A stretch of 64,000 nucleotides of DNA, taken from the NCBI RefSeq assembly GCF_050624435.1, contig NW_027459195.1, positions 234,001 to 298,000 on the forward strand, given 5' to 3'. Both the position numbers and the translations under genes were made by a program. Shown piece by piece: positions 46,130-57,900 of the stretch. This DNA comes from Tenrec ecaudatus. Taxonomy: Eukaryota > Chordata > Mammalia > Afrosoricida > Tenrecidae. The notes beneath the pieces were generated by a model. The model made no database searches. It had not been told where the DNA came from and saw only the letters and a list, made by a program, of their open reading frames with translations. Each line of letters starts with the position of its first letter. The first letter of the stretch is position 1.

Positions 46130-47760
46130 AAAAGGGACAACATTAGTCCATTTCTGTAACTGCTTCCTGTGGGTAGTGGGCGAAGAGCAAGGGGAGGGGC
46201 TTTTCCAGGCAGAGTACTGGGAGTTGCGGCCTGGCACAGGGTGGAGAGGTTGTTGTTGCTGGTGGACTGCTATACGGGTGATTTCGCGGAGTCAACTTTG
46301 CAGGAGCTGAATGAGACAAGGAGCAATTAAGAGCAAAATTACTACTAAAATTATGGGTTCTAGTATGGGGGCTAGGAAGGAGTACAGAGAAGAGTTCCAC
46401 CAGGAAGAGGATCCGTCTGTTCTGAATCTGTTGTTTTGCAGCTCACGGTTTAGCTTGTTGAGGGTCTGGACTCTAGTTTCCACAATTCCCAGCTTATTGA
46501 TGTAATAACGGCATTCCTCCTGGAGGAATTAGCAGGTTCCTCCTTTTTCAGCAGTGATGAGGTCTAAAGTGCAGCGGCTCTGCAAGGCAACTTGGGCAAC
46601 AGAGGTTGTTTGTTTCTGCAGGGAGGCTAGAGATTTGGCAGAGGCATCGACTGCCAGCTGGAAGCGTGTGGATAACTTGTCTGCTGTGGTGATAGAGGTT
46701 CTAAGGGTCCCGCCGCTGAGTCCTACTGCACCTGCTGCTGAGGCTAAGGAGATTCTCACTGCTATCGGAAGAAAAACTGCTCTTTTAGTTTGGCGACTGT
46801 ATACCTGGATGTATTTGTCCTGGACCTCAGCCGGAGTGTATGTAGTGAGCTGCGGAACCAGAGTGACGGGCAGGCACAAAAGGGTAAGGTAGAACTGATG
46901 TTTAAATGCTTAGTGTATAGTTGCACCAAAAGAAAATTTTTTTCTGGCGCTGTTAGTGGTTTGGAGGGGATTTGGGTGACATTACATGTCTGTGTCGATG
47001 GATTGGAGTAGCAAAAGGGCACTTGAGTGTTTTCTGGTTGGATGTACAGAGGAATATTGGGGATGGTTATGGGTTTTGTGGTCTTTACGTTGGATGAAAA
47101 TGACAGGGCAGGACCTGGTACTGCTACCAGAGGAGGGCGTTCTAGGGCTGCACACATGCAGCAGGTGGAGAGGTTGGCTAGTCCAGCAAAGTGGCGATGG
47201 CCAGTCCCTGCTGTAGCAGGGTAAGCTGGGAGAAGGGAGACTCAGAAGGTTTAGAAATTTGCTTAGTGAGTTGAAGGTCTTGGATCTGAATATTACAGTG
47301 GATGGTGGATTGGACCTGGAGTAGCGACCTCCATACATAGAGTTTGGCGTCTGGAAATTTCTCTCGGCGAGTGGCGTACCACGCTCCTGGAACCAGAGGT
47401 GTCCAGCGGCTATCCCAGGGGTCTGGGATTGTGAGAGTGTATTTAGATTTATGGTAGTAGAATCATCCCTGGGGACAAAGGGAAAGGTAAAGTATCTGGC
47501 AGGAAGACCAAGGACACCCTACATTTTTCTGTATTCACCTTTTTGCACATTGGGTAGTTGCCTTCTGGTCATACAGGTAGCAAATAATGGGATCAGCTTT
47601 TCCTTGATGCCGCTTAAAGTCAGTGAAATTTAAGTATATGGGTGTTCTGCACCCTGTGGGTGGGCAGTCAGCGGTGGCCAGCAAATAATCATAACGCTTA
47701 GTGCGGGCGTAATTGGTATAGTTTTCAGTCAAGTAAAATCGCTAGCAAAAGGGGAAATTA
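46130..47760 (-). pseudogene. env: ERV-2 env remnant
   Basis: Retroviral envelope, surface part (about 46880-47740) and transmembrane part (about 46290-46800), in several frames. Visible: a polybasic cleavage site (RQTKR), a hydrophobic fusion-peptide-like segment, a heptad-rich region, and at 46292-46483 a membrane-spanning segment. A stop codon falls in the cysteine motif region of the transmembrane subunit, where one cysteine of the usual CX6CC motif also appears to be lost. The surface subunit is broken by frameshifts. Envelope proteins mediate receptor binding and membrane fusion; this copy is inactive. The type is class I-like by layout. It does not closely resemble the env of ERV-1 next door. 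Confidence 0.8.
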
Positions 47761-47799
47761 TGTTAGGTTTAGCTGGCTGGCTTGGTGAGGCGAGTGAGG

Positions 47800-48190
47800 C
47801 GGAGAGACATAGGACCACTAGACTGAGTCAGACCACTGGGAGCCATGGTCAGAGTTCACTGCTGCCTTGACTCGGGACAAATGTACCCAGGAATCTATTC
47901 CAAGACCCTTGACTGCCAAGGGAGTAGTGAGCACTACGGTGTAAGGGCCTTCCCACCGGGGTGCTAAGGGTCTGGGTGCTAGGGATTTAATTAACACAGC
48001 ATTTCCAGGATGCACTGGTTTTTGGTGATCAGCAGAGGTCGGAGATGGTTCAGGGATGGGGGAGTTTTCGTGTTGTCTAAGAAGGTTGCGGAGCAAGGAC
48101 AAGTATGGAAGGTACGAAGCTAGCAGAGGGCAATCAGTTGCAGGAAGAGGCGAGAAAAGAAAAGGTTGTCCGTAGAGTATTTTGATCATG
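47800..48190 (-). pseudogene. pol: ERV-2 pol 3' end (integrase C-terminus)
   Basis: The minus-strand frame (47818-48210) carries the C-terminal domain of gammaretroviral integrase, recognised from the 'APRWEGPYTVVLTTP' block and the following 'WVHLSRVKAA'. It stops directly before env, as in class I proviruses. The catalytic core and all upstream gag and pol are missing: at about 48190 the frame runs into LTR sequence. Integrase inserts viral cDNA into the host genome; this remnant lacks the active site. Confidence 0.85.
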
Positions 48191-48420
48191 GCTGGGGAGG
48201 ATCTGCGCACATAGGTGCTTCAGAGGGGTCGTTAATCTTATCTATATGTGAGGGAGGGGTGGAGTGACCATATATTCAGAAAACATTCTGGCTTTGGGAC
48301 GAGCTGGTTCCAGGAATTTGGGGTAGAGCAGGGGAGGGGAGGTCGGTTAGGGGTCAGTCTTGAGAGCTAAGATGGAGGTGCAGGCCTCAAAATGGAGTCT
48401 GTTGCACCAAGACTGGGACA
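48191..48420 (-). mobile_element. ERV-2 5' LTR fragment (U3 only)
   Basis: It aligns with the U3 part of the LTR at 45696-46107 ('ggagtgaccatat.ttcagaaaac', 'gagctggttccaggaatttgg') and ends cleanly at 48420. The R and U5 parts are missing and integrase sequence follows, so one deletion removed R-U5, gag and most of pol. Confidence 0.8.
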
Positions 48421-48604
48421 CAGTGGTGTGCTGCGGCTCCGCCAATCAGGATGGCTGGGAGCGCCCACATCTACCCTGTTGGTTTGGGCCGGTCTCTGGC
48501 TGGGTGGTTGGCTCCAGGCTGGCTTTCGGCTAGGCCACAATCTGCGGCTTCCATTTTCCCAGCCACATGACTCCACTCCCAGGCAGAATGGCGCCACCTG
48601 TGTC
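48421..48604. other. Short segment between two proviruses
   Basis: About 184 bp, not matched to either LTR. It includes 'ggcagaatggcgccacctg', which resembles 'aaaatggtgcccacca' just beyond the far end of ERV-1 (55657-55675); the meaning is unclear. Confidence 0.4.
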
Positions 48605-49007
48605 TGTTGTAGCTACTGTCTCTTCCCAGAAAGAAAGCCACCCAGACCGCGGGCAAGTTCAACAGAACAAGTTTTATTTTCTGCGCAGAGACTGTCAGCT
48701 CTCTTGAGAGGAGACTGAGTGGCCCCCAGTCTAATTTTCCAAAGGTTTTTATACTTTTGCAATGTGCAGGTATGCAAGCAGGTAGAGAAGCAGGGTGTTG
48801 CAGTTAGCCATTCTTAGTTGAACATTACCTGCTCTGGTCTTTCCTTCCGTACGTTCCCTTGGGCTACGTCTGCACAGCCTACCTCCCCAATATCAGCTAG
48901 TTCGTTGACAGTTCATAGCTAGTTTATTTACTGTTCATAATGGCTTCTATCAGCTCAAAATGACTTCTCTTGTCAAGGCTGTTTAAGCTTTGCCCAGAGC
49001 TGCTACA
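48605..49007 (-). mobile_element. ERV-1 3' LTR
   Basis: A 403-bp LTR ending TG...CA. On the minus strand it has a TATA box (gtataaaaacc) and AATAAA in 'gcagaaaataaaac'. It follows the polypurine tract at 49008-49022. Confidence 0.88.
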
Positions 49008-49022
49008 TTCCCTCCTCTTCTT
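49008..49022 (-). promoter_or_regulatory. ERV-1 polypurine tract
   Basis: The minus strand reads AAGAAGAGGAGGGAA directly before the 3' LTR, where plus-strand DNA synthesis is primed. Confidence 0.8.
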
Positions 49023-50935
49023 AGCCGAGTTCAAATCATTGAATCTGCGGTAGCCAGCCCAGTGTATGGTGGGCTCAGCACTAAGAGTTTTATGGTTTGT
49101 ACTTTCTGTTTGAGGACTGCCACTAGCTTATTGGTTATTATTGGTCCAAACGTGAGGTTTAGCAGGAGGAGGATTAGGGATCCGGCTAGGGGCGTTACTA
49201 GGGTGGTTCGCCAGGTTGCCCAATTAAGTAGCTTTTCAAACCAATTGGTTTCTTCATTTCTTTTCTTGACTCTTTCCTCTAATCTTTTCCTAACCAGGGC
49301 TAAACTATCTTTAATGATTCCTGAATGGTTTGCATAAAACAAGTTTCTCCTAATGCCATGCACAACACTCCTTGTTTCAAAAGGAGCAAGTCAAGCCCTC
49401 GGCAGTTTGGCAACACACTTCTACAAGGGAGTCTAAGGATCTTTCTAAATGGGAAACATGGTATTTTTATCCCTGTAAATCTAAAGCAATTTGCTGACTA
49501 AGAGTCTGATAGTTTAAGTTTCCTTGTATTAAAGCAACTGACCCGACTGCAGCTAATCCCATAATCCCAAGCCCCGTTAACAGTGGGACTGACATTGGGG
49601 CTCTTTTAGCTCATCCAGAAATTCCAAAGTTATCCCTACCTCCTTCACCAGAACACAGGTACACTTGAGGAATAACATGCACTAGGACACAAATACCCGG
49701 GTCTGCTGCTAATACTGGGGAAAGGAGACAGGGTGCTAGTCCTGTGGAACAAGTAAAGCAAGTACCCGTTGGGGCAGATAACAAATAAGGATCACCATTT
49801 GGTTCAATAGGAACAGCTTGAAGGCAAAAATCTTGATATTTTGATATATTAAAGGGATAATTAGATGAATAAAAACAGTCTTCGCCCTTGGTAATCTTTT
49901 AAAGTGAGCTAGAGTTGAGTCCACTCTAACCTCACCTACAGACTGCTGCTTCGTGTAATCCTTCTTACTAACATTTCTAATTGGATTACGCTCTGCACCA
50001 ATAGTGCTATTTGTAGCTGTGCCTACCGAGTAAGGGGGAGCAGGGTTCAGACAAAGCCAACAATCAGTTGCGAGGTTAGGATTTGAGTTCATAAATTGGA
50101 ATACAGCATCCAGAGTATCAAACACAGAACCTTGAGGTGGCTCCTGAATGGGAAGGGCCCTTTGAGTTGGGCTGGCAGTGAACGGGAAAGTTACTGAAGA
50201 GTCTGGAGGGTGCGGCAAAGGAATCTTAATGACACCCAGCTGTGGCTCTTCAGGATTTATCACCAGGTTTGGGCCTATTTATGGACAGGAAGTTGCCATA
50301 TTTTACTTTGCTGCATAGTAAAGGTTGTCCCGGGATCTCTATCATTTACATAATACTGAATTCCCCATGTGTTCCCAGTGAACCCAATAACGCTTGAATC
50401 CAGTTCTTATTGGGTTACATTTGGAAACCATACACGTGGTGGGATCAAACCCCTCCGACTTGAGTCCCATTCTTGTAAAAACAATAGGGTCGTCTTTAAC
50501 AAGTTTCCACCCTGAAGATGATAGTTTCACAACCCTAAGCTGCACAATGGCAATGTCCCTCCCCTTGGCAGTTAGGGAGCCCATGAGCCGGGCATCTATA
50601 GAAATGGTGTGTTTGGAGCCTTCTTTCTATAGAGGGTGTTCCGCACCCATAGGACGGGATTCCGGTTATGGGCCCCATTGTGCCCTTTACCTTTAAAGGA
50701 TCCGGAATGCCAGCTCTTTCCTAGCAAATCAAACAAATCAAAGCGGAAACGGGGGTCAGACCCAGTGTAAGAAGTTACATATTCACTGTTGGAGGTTCGA
50801 GTAGCAGTCCACAGATGTGTTTGTGGTTGGGCGAAATGGCGGGTGCTGTCAGCAATGCTCAGACAAAAACAATTAAGTTCTGTAAAGCCTTAATTTTGAG
50901 GGTTTTTCTGTCTTTCTGAGTGTTCATCTTTTCAG
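49023..50935 (-). pseudogene. env: ERV-1 env remnant
   Basis: The envelope gene is in pieces. The surface subunit is in frames 50342-50584 and 49736-50263, with a CXXC motif (CWLC), the site of the disulphide link to the transmembrane subunit in gammaretroviruses. The transmembrane subunit in 49031-49363 has a post-cysteine-motif stretch, a tryptophan-rich membrane-proximal region, a hydrophobic membrane span and a cytoplasmic tail. The CX6CC region near 49380 is shifted in frame. Stops and frameshifts separate the parts, so no full protein is possible. Env mediates receptor binding and fusion; syncytins arose from such genes, but this copy is not open. Confidence 0.85.
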
Positions 50936-51079
50936 GATATGCTCAGGGAGGGCTTTTTTTGACTTGTGACTGATGAATCCACGGCCCCTTCCCCACTACT
51001 TTAATAGCAGTTGGTGTTATAAGTATCACCTAGTATGGGCCAGTCCCCCTAGGTTCTAAGGTCTCGGGTCAGTGCTTCT

Positions 51080-53446
51080 TTACCCACGTTCAGTCTCCAG
51101 GTTGCAAGTTGTGGGCTGCCTCTTCACCTTTCCCTTGGTTGGGCCCAAAATGAAGGTGTCGGAGCAGATGATTTGTCTCACCTGCTGGACAGCCTGCAGG
51201 CACTTCATGAAGGAACAAGTAGTGACTTCCATTACTTCTACTTCCTTCAGTCTTGGGAGAATTGGGGAAGGTCTGCCAAACTTAAATTCAAACGGGGTCG
51301 TGCTTTTCACATAGGGAGTGCATCGGACTCGAAGTAGGGCAAAAGGTAAAGAAAGGATCAATCCAGTTCTCGCCAGTTTCTAAATGCAACTTAACTAACA
51401 ATTCCTTTAGGGTTCTGTTTATTCTTTCTACTTGCCTTGAACTTTGGGGCCTATAAGCCCAGTAGAGCTTCCAGTTAATATTTAGAAGCATTGCTAATAC
51501 TTTAGTAATTTGAGCAATGAATACTGGGCCATTGTTGGACCCCAAGGTGGTGGGAAGCCAAATCTAGGGACAATTTTAGTTACTAATAATTTACACCCAG
51601 TGGCAGAAGTGTCCTTCTTTGTTGGGAAGGCTCCCACCCATCCAAAATAGGTGTCCACTAGCACCAGCAAATACCCGTAGCCATACTTTCTAAGTTTGAT
51701 ATCCATAAAGTCCACCTCCCAGAATTCTCCAGGAGTACTACCTCGAGCTTGTGGTTGGGGTTGCTCCTTTTCTTTTCTAGGGATGTTTCCCCGAGCGAGC
51801 ACAGTGCAAGCAACAGTGGTGTCATCTGCCACCCAGTGTCCAAGCCTGGGTATGTAAAAGTACCTGAGGAGCAACTGAGACCATTTAGAGGATCCTGAGT
51901 GCATACCTTCATGTAGTCCTTGAATCAGATCTCTCCCAGAGCTTCTGGCATGAATCTTCTTCCATCAGGATGGAGCAGCCACCTGGATGCTCCGAGTTTC
52001 TTTGGCAGCCCAGCTCTTGGCTTACCTTTAGATCATTTCCCGAGTATGTAGGTTGTGGCAGTAACACTTGGGATGGCATGGTCATGGCCATTACCTTGGG
52101 GATTTGTGGTATAATCCTGGCATTCGAGATCCACCGGTCCAGGGGACTTGTTAGGAGGGGCTCAACCATAGGTCCCCCTACCCCAGCAATATCCTGCCCC
52201 AGTGTAAGCTTCCTAGCTTCTATAACTAGGATGGCCGTGGCAGCCTCAGCTCGCATGCAGCTCGGCCATCCTGCAGTTACAGAGTCTAGTGTGATTGAAA
52301 GATCGGCCACAGGTCTCTTTCATGGCTGCAAGTTCTGAGTTAGCATTCCTTTTGCTGTGCCCCTGGCCTCATAGACAATTGGAAGGGATTTTCTATGTCT
52401 GGAAGGGGAAGAGAGGGTGCCCATATGAACGACGTTTTTAAGGATTCAAAGGCTTGCTGTTCTACTTCAGTCCATTGAAGTTTTTTCCTTTCCCCAGTAC
52501 TTGCATATAGGAGTTTGGCTAATCCCTCAAATCCCAAATTCCACAATGGACAGTACCCCACAAATCCTAGAAACTCTCACACCTGCCTCTTAGTCTCAGG
52601 GACTGGGATTTTGAGGATCACCTCAGTGCGGCTGGGGGACAAGGTCTGTTTTCCCTCCTCCAGTTGGTAGCCTAGGTATACAGTTTTATTGACACACAGT
52701 TGAGCCTCTCTTGCAGATTACCTGGACCCCAATTGGCCAAGGACTATTAACAGGTCCTCGGTAGCACTTGGGCATTCCTCCAGGGTTTCGGAGGCCAGGA
52801 GGAGGTTATCTTCATACTGGAGCAAGGGGGTTTGGGGGTGTTCCTCCTTGTATTCCTGTAAGTCTTCATTGGGTTGACGTACAGAGGACAAGGGTATGGA
52901 GAACAAAGCATCCTTTAAGTCCAAAACAGTATAACAAATTCAGTTTGATGGGATAGTACTCAGGAGGGTCTCGGAGTTTGGTACCGTGGAGTGGACAGTT
53001 TCTACCCTCGCATTTACCTCTCCGAGATCCTGCACCATTTGGAAGTCCTCAGTTCCCGGTTTCGGCATGGGCAGCAGGGGAGCGTTCCATGTGGACTTGC
53101 AGGGCACCAAAATGCCTGTCCTCTTTAGTCTGCATATGTGAACAGCAATACCCACCTGTGCTTTCCAGGGAGTAGGGTTTTGCTTGACACTCACCAGTGT
53201 GGCTGAGCTCAGAAGTTGTACGACCGCAGGCACCTGATGTTCAGCAAGGTCTGGCAGGTTGTTCTCTGCCCAAACAAAAGGAATATCTTTTAGCCATTTA
53301 TCAAGAAGTTCCTTTGAGGAGGTTTCTTCTGCTCTTTGATAAAACACATATCCCTCTGGCAGTGGAGCGGTGAGCAAAACCTTTGCCTTTTCAAGTTCAA
53401 GGGTTAAGGTGGTTGCAGCAGATGAGAAAGTAATCATGGCCACCAT
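51080..53446 (-). pseudogene. pol: ERV-1 pol remnant (RT, RNase H, integrase)
   Basis: The reverse-transcriptase N-terminal part (52940-53446) includes the conserved 'PLLPMPKPGTEDFQMVQDL' block. The palm is partly deleted and its catalytic YXDD motif reads YEDN (52718-52924), so a catalytic Asp is lost. Connection (52340-52561) and RNase H (51909-52310) are degenerate. Integrase (51080-51904) keeps the first catalytic Asp (EVDFMD block) and the Glu region ('QVERINRTLK'). The second Asp is replaced by Asn (GSNNGP instead of the usual GSDNGP). Several frameshifts and stops occur. Pol normally copies viral RNA to DNA and integrates it; this one cannot. Confidence 0.9.
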
Positions 53447-53755
53447 TTATCGTAATAAATCCCGACCAATTAGGGGAAAGGGGCCCTGAGGCATTACCAG
53501 GAAGGAGTGTGGAACTGTCTCTTGTGCTAAATCTGTTATTCTGGCCGTTGTCCATGGGTATGCTTGGGTCTGCCATGTGGCACCTGTAATTAAAATCTTT
53601 CCTTTTGACAATGCACCTGTAGTCTTTTCCAAAACCAAGAAGGTGGCCCCTGTGTCCACCAAGAAATTTACTGGCTGGCCCCCTTTTTGGAGTGTTAGCG
53701 TGGGATCCTGGAGGCCAAGTGAAACAGCCCTGACACCTTCATTCAGCTTCTTCAA
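53447..53755 (-). pseudogene. pro: ERV-1 protease remnant
   Basis: A retropepsin domain in one open frame: active-site 'LVDTGAT' near residues 31-37 and the C-terminal 'LIGRDLL' block near residue 95. Length is about 100 codons, near full size. It is in a different frame from the end of gag, which stops at a TGA about 15 bases inside the overlap; in gammaretroviruses protease follows gag in frame after a read-through stop, so the frame change is probably decay. The protease cleaves Gag and Gag-Pol. Confidence 0.88.
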
Positions 53756-55010
53756 GCATTATTGTCTCCTGCTTGGGTCTTTCTAGGTGTGAATGAGGCC
53801 CGTCCTCTCTAGTGGAGGGTCGTGCACCTCTCCTGGCGTTTTCAAGGGACTGATGTTTCCAATGTCCTTCTTTCCTGCAGTAGGCACATTGATCCTTCTT
53901 CGGGGCTTGGTGGTGCCCACAGGTTAGTCTCTCCGTGAGTGGGCCATGCTCTCCTTTTCCTGAGCCTCTGGGGTCTCTCATGGCAATTACTAGTATTTTA
54001 GCTAGTTTCTTTGTCTCTGTTGTTATACACTCAATGAGCCACTTCTACCAAATCACTAGGATTTTTCCCTTCAAACCCTTCCCACTTCTTTTTCATGTCT
54101 GAGGCAGACTGACTGAATAATACAGGCAATACTTACTTCCCTCCTGTTCTCAGGGGGCTTTCAGGTCAATAGGGGTATAAAGCCCGTAGGCGTCCATCAG
54201 CCACTCTAAAAAGGCAGGCGGACATTCTCTTGTAGGAGCCTGAGAATTCTCACTGACCTTAGATAAATTTATAGGCTTCCTAGTGGTTAAGCGGAGGCCC
54301 TGCAAGAGCAACTGGTGATATCTGCTTAAGCCCTCTGGGCCTTGCTAGGAGTTTGGATCCCACATTGGTTGTGCAGTGGGGAAAAAAATTTCTCTCAAGT
54401 GGGGAGTGCCCGCTGGCTGACCATTAGGTCCATTGACTGCCTTCTGGGCCTCTCTGGAAGGGGTCCCATTCCTCTGATATGAACAGCACCTGGAGAAGTT
54501 GCAGGAAATCACCTCAGGTGGGCTGATGAGTATGGAAAACCATATCTAGCAAAGAAATCAGACCTTATGGTTTGTCAGAAAAAAGGGGTTTTGTTGGTTC
54601 CAATTATACAAACCCCTGGAACAAAAGGGAACATATACTGAAAAAGGGATTCGGGAGTCTTCCCAGGTTTGGGGGCTGCTTGCCTTAAGGGGAGAATGGC
54701 TGCTGCTGAGTGATCTTTCTCTGGGGGTTGTTAAGACATGCCTGCCCTAGTGTATTTGTTGTGGGGTGGGGGGGCTCAAAAAGAGGCTGTGAGTATTCCT
54801 CTCTCCGGCCCCTTGGGAACCTGATAGGGTGGCAGCGGCACCAAGGGTCGGAAGCCAGCTCTCCTGCTCCCAGAGTCCTCTTGCAAAATGGGATAAATCA
54901 GACAGGTAGGGAAAGGGGGAAGGGAGGGGGGAGGGACAGGGACAGCCTCCACCTTGGTGGTTTTAGGAACTTGGACAGGTTGTTTTTCCGGTCCTGCCAT
55001 GTTTACTGAA
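53739..55010 (-). pseudogene. gag: ERV-1 gag remnant
   Basis: A proline-rich part is open at 54776-55000. Capsid-like sequence (about 54000-54500) is interrupted by stops. The nucleocapsid frame (53739-53981) has a zinc knuckle CAYCRKEGHWKHQS in which the last cysteine is Ser, so the CCHC site is broken; the two copies in the inverted arms keep it. Gag forms the viral core and packages RNA. No intact start-to-end frame exists. Confidence 0.85.
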
Positions 55011-55164
55011 ATCTTGGAAACAAGAACTCTTTATGTTGGGGGAGGAAGTAAGTCTTTTATATATGTTGGCTTCTTAGTGGCAATGTCAATCCACACATGA
55101 ATTTAAGGGATCAGATCAGGATGTCCTGGTTCCCCTTTCTAAGCAGGCTCCGACAGTGGCACTC

Positions 55165-55183
55165 GGATCTCGGTGCACCTCGA
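55165..55183 (-). other. ERV-1 primer binding site, tRNA-Gln-like
   Basis: Directly inside the 5' LTR the minus strand reads TCGAGGTGCACCGAGATCC. It resembles the complement of the 3' end of tRNA-Gln (TGGAGGTTCCACCGAGAT), with several mismatches. Matching by eye; other tRNAs fit less well. Confidence 0.5.
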
Positions 55184-55185
55184 AA

Positions 55186-55618
55186 TGTTGTAGCTACTGT
55201 CCATTCCCAGAAAGAAAGCATCTCCGACCACCGGCAAGTTCAACAGAAAAAGTTTTATTTTCTGCACAGGGTCTGTCAGCCCTCTTGAGAGGAGACTGAG
55301 CAGCCCCCAGTTGAATTTTCCAAAGGTTTTTATACTTGTGCAATGTGCAGGTGTGCAAGCAGGCAGAGTAGAGAAGTGGGGTGTTGCGGTTAGCCATTCT
55401 TAGTTGAACAAAAACTGCTCTTGTTCTCAAAAGCCTTCTGAACATCCATTTCCTTTGGGACATTCCCTTGGGCTACGTCTGCACGGCCTACCACCCCAAT
55501 ATCAGCTAGTTCATTGACAGTTCATAGCTACTTTATTTACCTTTCATGGTGGCTTCTGTCAGTTCAGAATGGCTTCACCATTATCAAGGCTCTTTATGGT
55601 TTTCCCAGAGAACCTACA
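55186..55618 (-). mobile_element. ERV-1 5' LTR
   Basis: A 433-bp LTR with the same TG...CA ends, TATA (caagtataaaaacc) and AATAAA as the 3' LTR, with a roughly 30-bp longer middle. Confidence 0.88.
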
Positions 55619-56812
55619 TAGCCGCCATGGGGAAACAGGGCCTATGACCCTGGCCAAAATGGTGCCCACCAGTCCAAACACGTGGAAGGGCACTGCCTCG
55701 GGAGCTGGTTGATTTAGGCCTGGGAGATAGCCCTGCCTTGTCCCGGCAGCCAAATGTTTCCCTTTTACCCTCCGTTCCCTTTGCCTTTCTCCTGGTTTTT
55801 AAAACAAGCTGCTTGAGCCCTATAACACTGAGCAGGACTTTTTTGTAACATTTAATTAAAATGTATCTGGCACCAAAATTATATATTATAAATATGACAA
55901 TTTGGTTATATTTTTGAAAATTTGTACTTTTAAAATATACTTTGGTTGTTATATATATTGATAACAATGAAAGTAAAGAATAAAAACAAAAAAAAATATT
56001 ATTTCCTGCATTGAAAACTTCAGGTGTTCTAGGGTTAGTGTTCTACCAGTGTAGGTTTGTTCCTTGTTACTGGCTGGTTTTCCGTTGCTCAGTCTTAAGA
56101 CAAAGGCGTTCGGAAGCCTAGCCTGGGTAACCCTTACTTTTCGGCTTTCAGTGGTGTTTCTTCACGCACTTTTGGGGACAGCTCTTAATATAGCTCAGCT
56201 GCCATGATGTTCCAGCCAGAAATTCCTATTTTCCTAAAGGTTCCCTGAGCTGCCAGATGCCCCTTCCCTTCAGAGATTTGAGAGTCTGCTCCTGCCAGCA
56301 GGCATCTTGGAAGGCTGTGGGGCCATCCCAAGCAGTGGTCCTCCTAGCTTATTGTCTAGAAAATGGTTGGACCTAAAGTCGCCCACAGTGACTGCTCTTT
56401 GACCCTTTGTCTATGGTGGGGGCACCTGTCAGAGGCATCAGTTTAATAGCACACCAGGGGTCTGCTCTGAAGCGGGGTTATTGACCTTGAGGCAGCAAGC
56501 TCTAAATAGCCTTGTTTTGTGCTTTCCAGATGGGACTTAGCAGCTTCATACTCAGGAATTGCCCCCTTGCATGAATCCTGTCCAATTGGGATAGAGTTGA
56601 CACAGAGGCTAGACAAACAAAAGCTGATACACTATGCAACTTTATTTGAGAAAGGAGAATGGTGGCCAGAGAATGGCACACTTTTCCTTCCAACCCTGAT
56701 TCACCTGGAACAGTTCTGTAGAGTGATGGGAAATGGGCGGAGATGCCAGAATTTAGAGCATTTCTCCTTTTGAGGAGCAGTAGAGACCTTCATCCCCAGT
56801 GCACACAGGAAC
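55619..56812. other. ERV-related and unclassified DNA
   Basis: 55800-56030 is AT-rich and resembles 57240-57420 ('ctataac.ctgagca', 'aagtaaagaataaaaacaaa'), a third diverged copy of the ERV 3' interval. The rest, including an open frame at 56519-56773, is not recognised. Confidence 0.45.
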
Positions 56813-56820
56813 CCCTAAGG

Positions 56821-57038
56821 CAGGCGTCCTCAAACTGTGGCCCGTGGGGCACATGTGGCCTGACGACATTTATTCCACCCTCAGGGTGTTTTTGCTGCCT
56901 CTGCCTGTCCTGCTTAGCAGCCGGCTCGTGCAGTGTGCATAGGAACTTGTTCATAGGTTTTTTAAAAACTATAGTCTGACCCTCCAATGATCTGAGGGAC
57001 AGAACTGGCCCCCTAGGTAAACAGTTTGAGGACCCCTG
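56821..57038. mobile_element. Non-autonomous hAT element with perfect target duplication
   Basis: Inverted ends CAGGCGTCCTCAAACT and GTTTGAGGACCCCTG; flanked by CCCTAAGG at 56813-56820 and 57039-57046, a perfect 8-bp duplication. Same family as 284 and 62487, and inserted at the equivalent site of the duplicated ERV 3' interval. Confidence 0.9.
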
Positions 57039-57046
57039 CCCTAAGG

Positions 57047-57900
57047 GATCCTGGACTTAGGGGTTACTATTCTCGCAGCCCTGACACACCCCTGATCATT
57101 CTACCCATAGTAGAGGCACCAGGGAAATTTGGTCCCTGGGTAATTTACCAGCCTTTTATTCAAATTGAAGCCAAGAAAATTAAAAATGACTTAGGCAGTT
57201 ACTCTACTTTTGATTACTGTTGACTCCCCCTGTAGTACCCCAATATTACCATTTAACTCTATAACGCTGAGCATATTTCCATAACATATAAAGAAATGTA
57301 TATATTAATAGATAGATAGATAAACAGACAGATAAATAGATAGATAACTTTGAAAATAAAGAATAAAAACAAAAACATTTCCCCCAAATTGAAAATTGAG
57401 CCATTATACGGTTAAAAAGGATGGGTCTTATCAGCAGGTGTAAGACCTTAGGATCATAAATGAAGCAGTGATCCCACTGCACCTAGTAGTGCCCAAACCC
57501 TGTGCCCTCCTAGGGAAATTGTGAATGCTTTAATCCCCGTTCCTGTACTTAGAGTGAACAAACACATGCCTGATAATCCTAAGTATACTTATTTCTTGTG
57601 ACACTCACCTAACTTGAAGGGAACTACCTCCTCCGAATCTTAGACTTGTCTCACTTAAACTCTTCAACCTTTTGTCTTTTTGTTTGTTTTTCCAGAAGTT
57701 CTCAGGTTACCAAGGCCTCCAAACCAAGTGTGCCAGCTGTAGGACCACGATTTCCTGAACAACCTCAACTTTATCCATCCTGGGACCTGAGTGGACAATC
57801 CCTTCTGAGCCCCATTTGCCCCTTTTGCAGCAGGAAGTACTTAGAGATGTCGTCGCCCAGTACCCCAAAGATTTGGGTCCATACCTCTTCAGGGGGCAAA
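57047..57900 (+). mobile_element. ERV 3' interval upstream of LTR A
   Basis: About 850 bp also present at 62727-63602. It ends 'tcttcagggggcaaa', a purine-rich tract directly before the LTR, in the position of a polypurine tract. A GATA-rich simple repeat lies at 57304-57345. No intact coding frame is visible. Confidence 0.65.

Larger units (their letters stand above)
48605..55618 (-). mobile_element. Class I ERV provirus (ERV-1), nearly full length
   Basis: A 7.0-kb minus-strand provirus with order LTR-gag-pro-pol-env-LTR. The two LTRs differ by eye at roughly one in ten positions plus indels, so the insertion is old or the LTRs were exchanged. The flanking bases (gtgtc and tagcc) do not match, so the integration-site duplication is lost or the ends are recombinant. 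Every gene is broken. The gag is closely related to the gag in the inverted duplication arms. Confidence 0.9.

Noticed and set aside
49031..50584. Co-opted syncytin-like env gene
   Set aside because: Surface and transmembrane parts are in separate frames with stops between them; no full-length open frame.
56519..56773. Possible retroviral coding fragment
   Set aside because: No conserved motif could be recognised; left unclassified.
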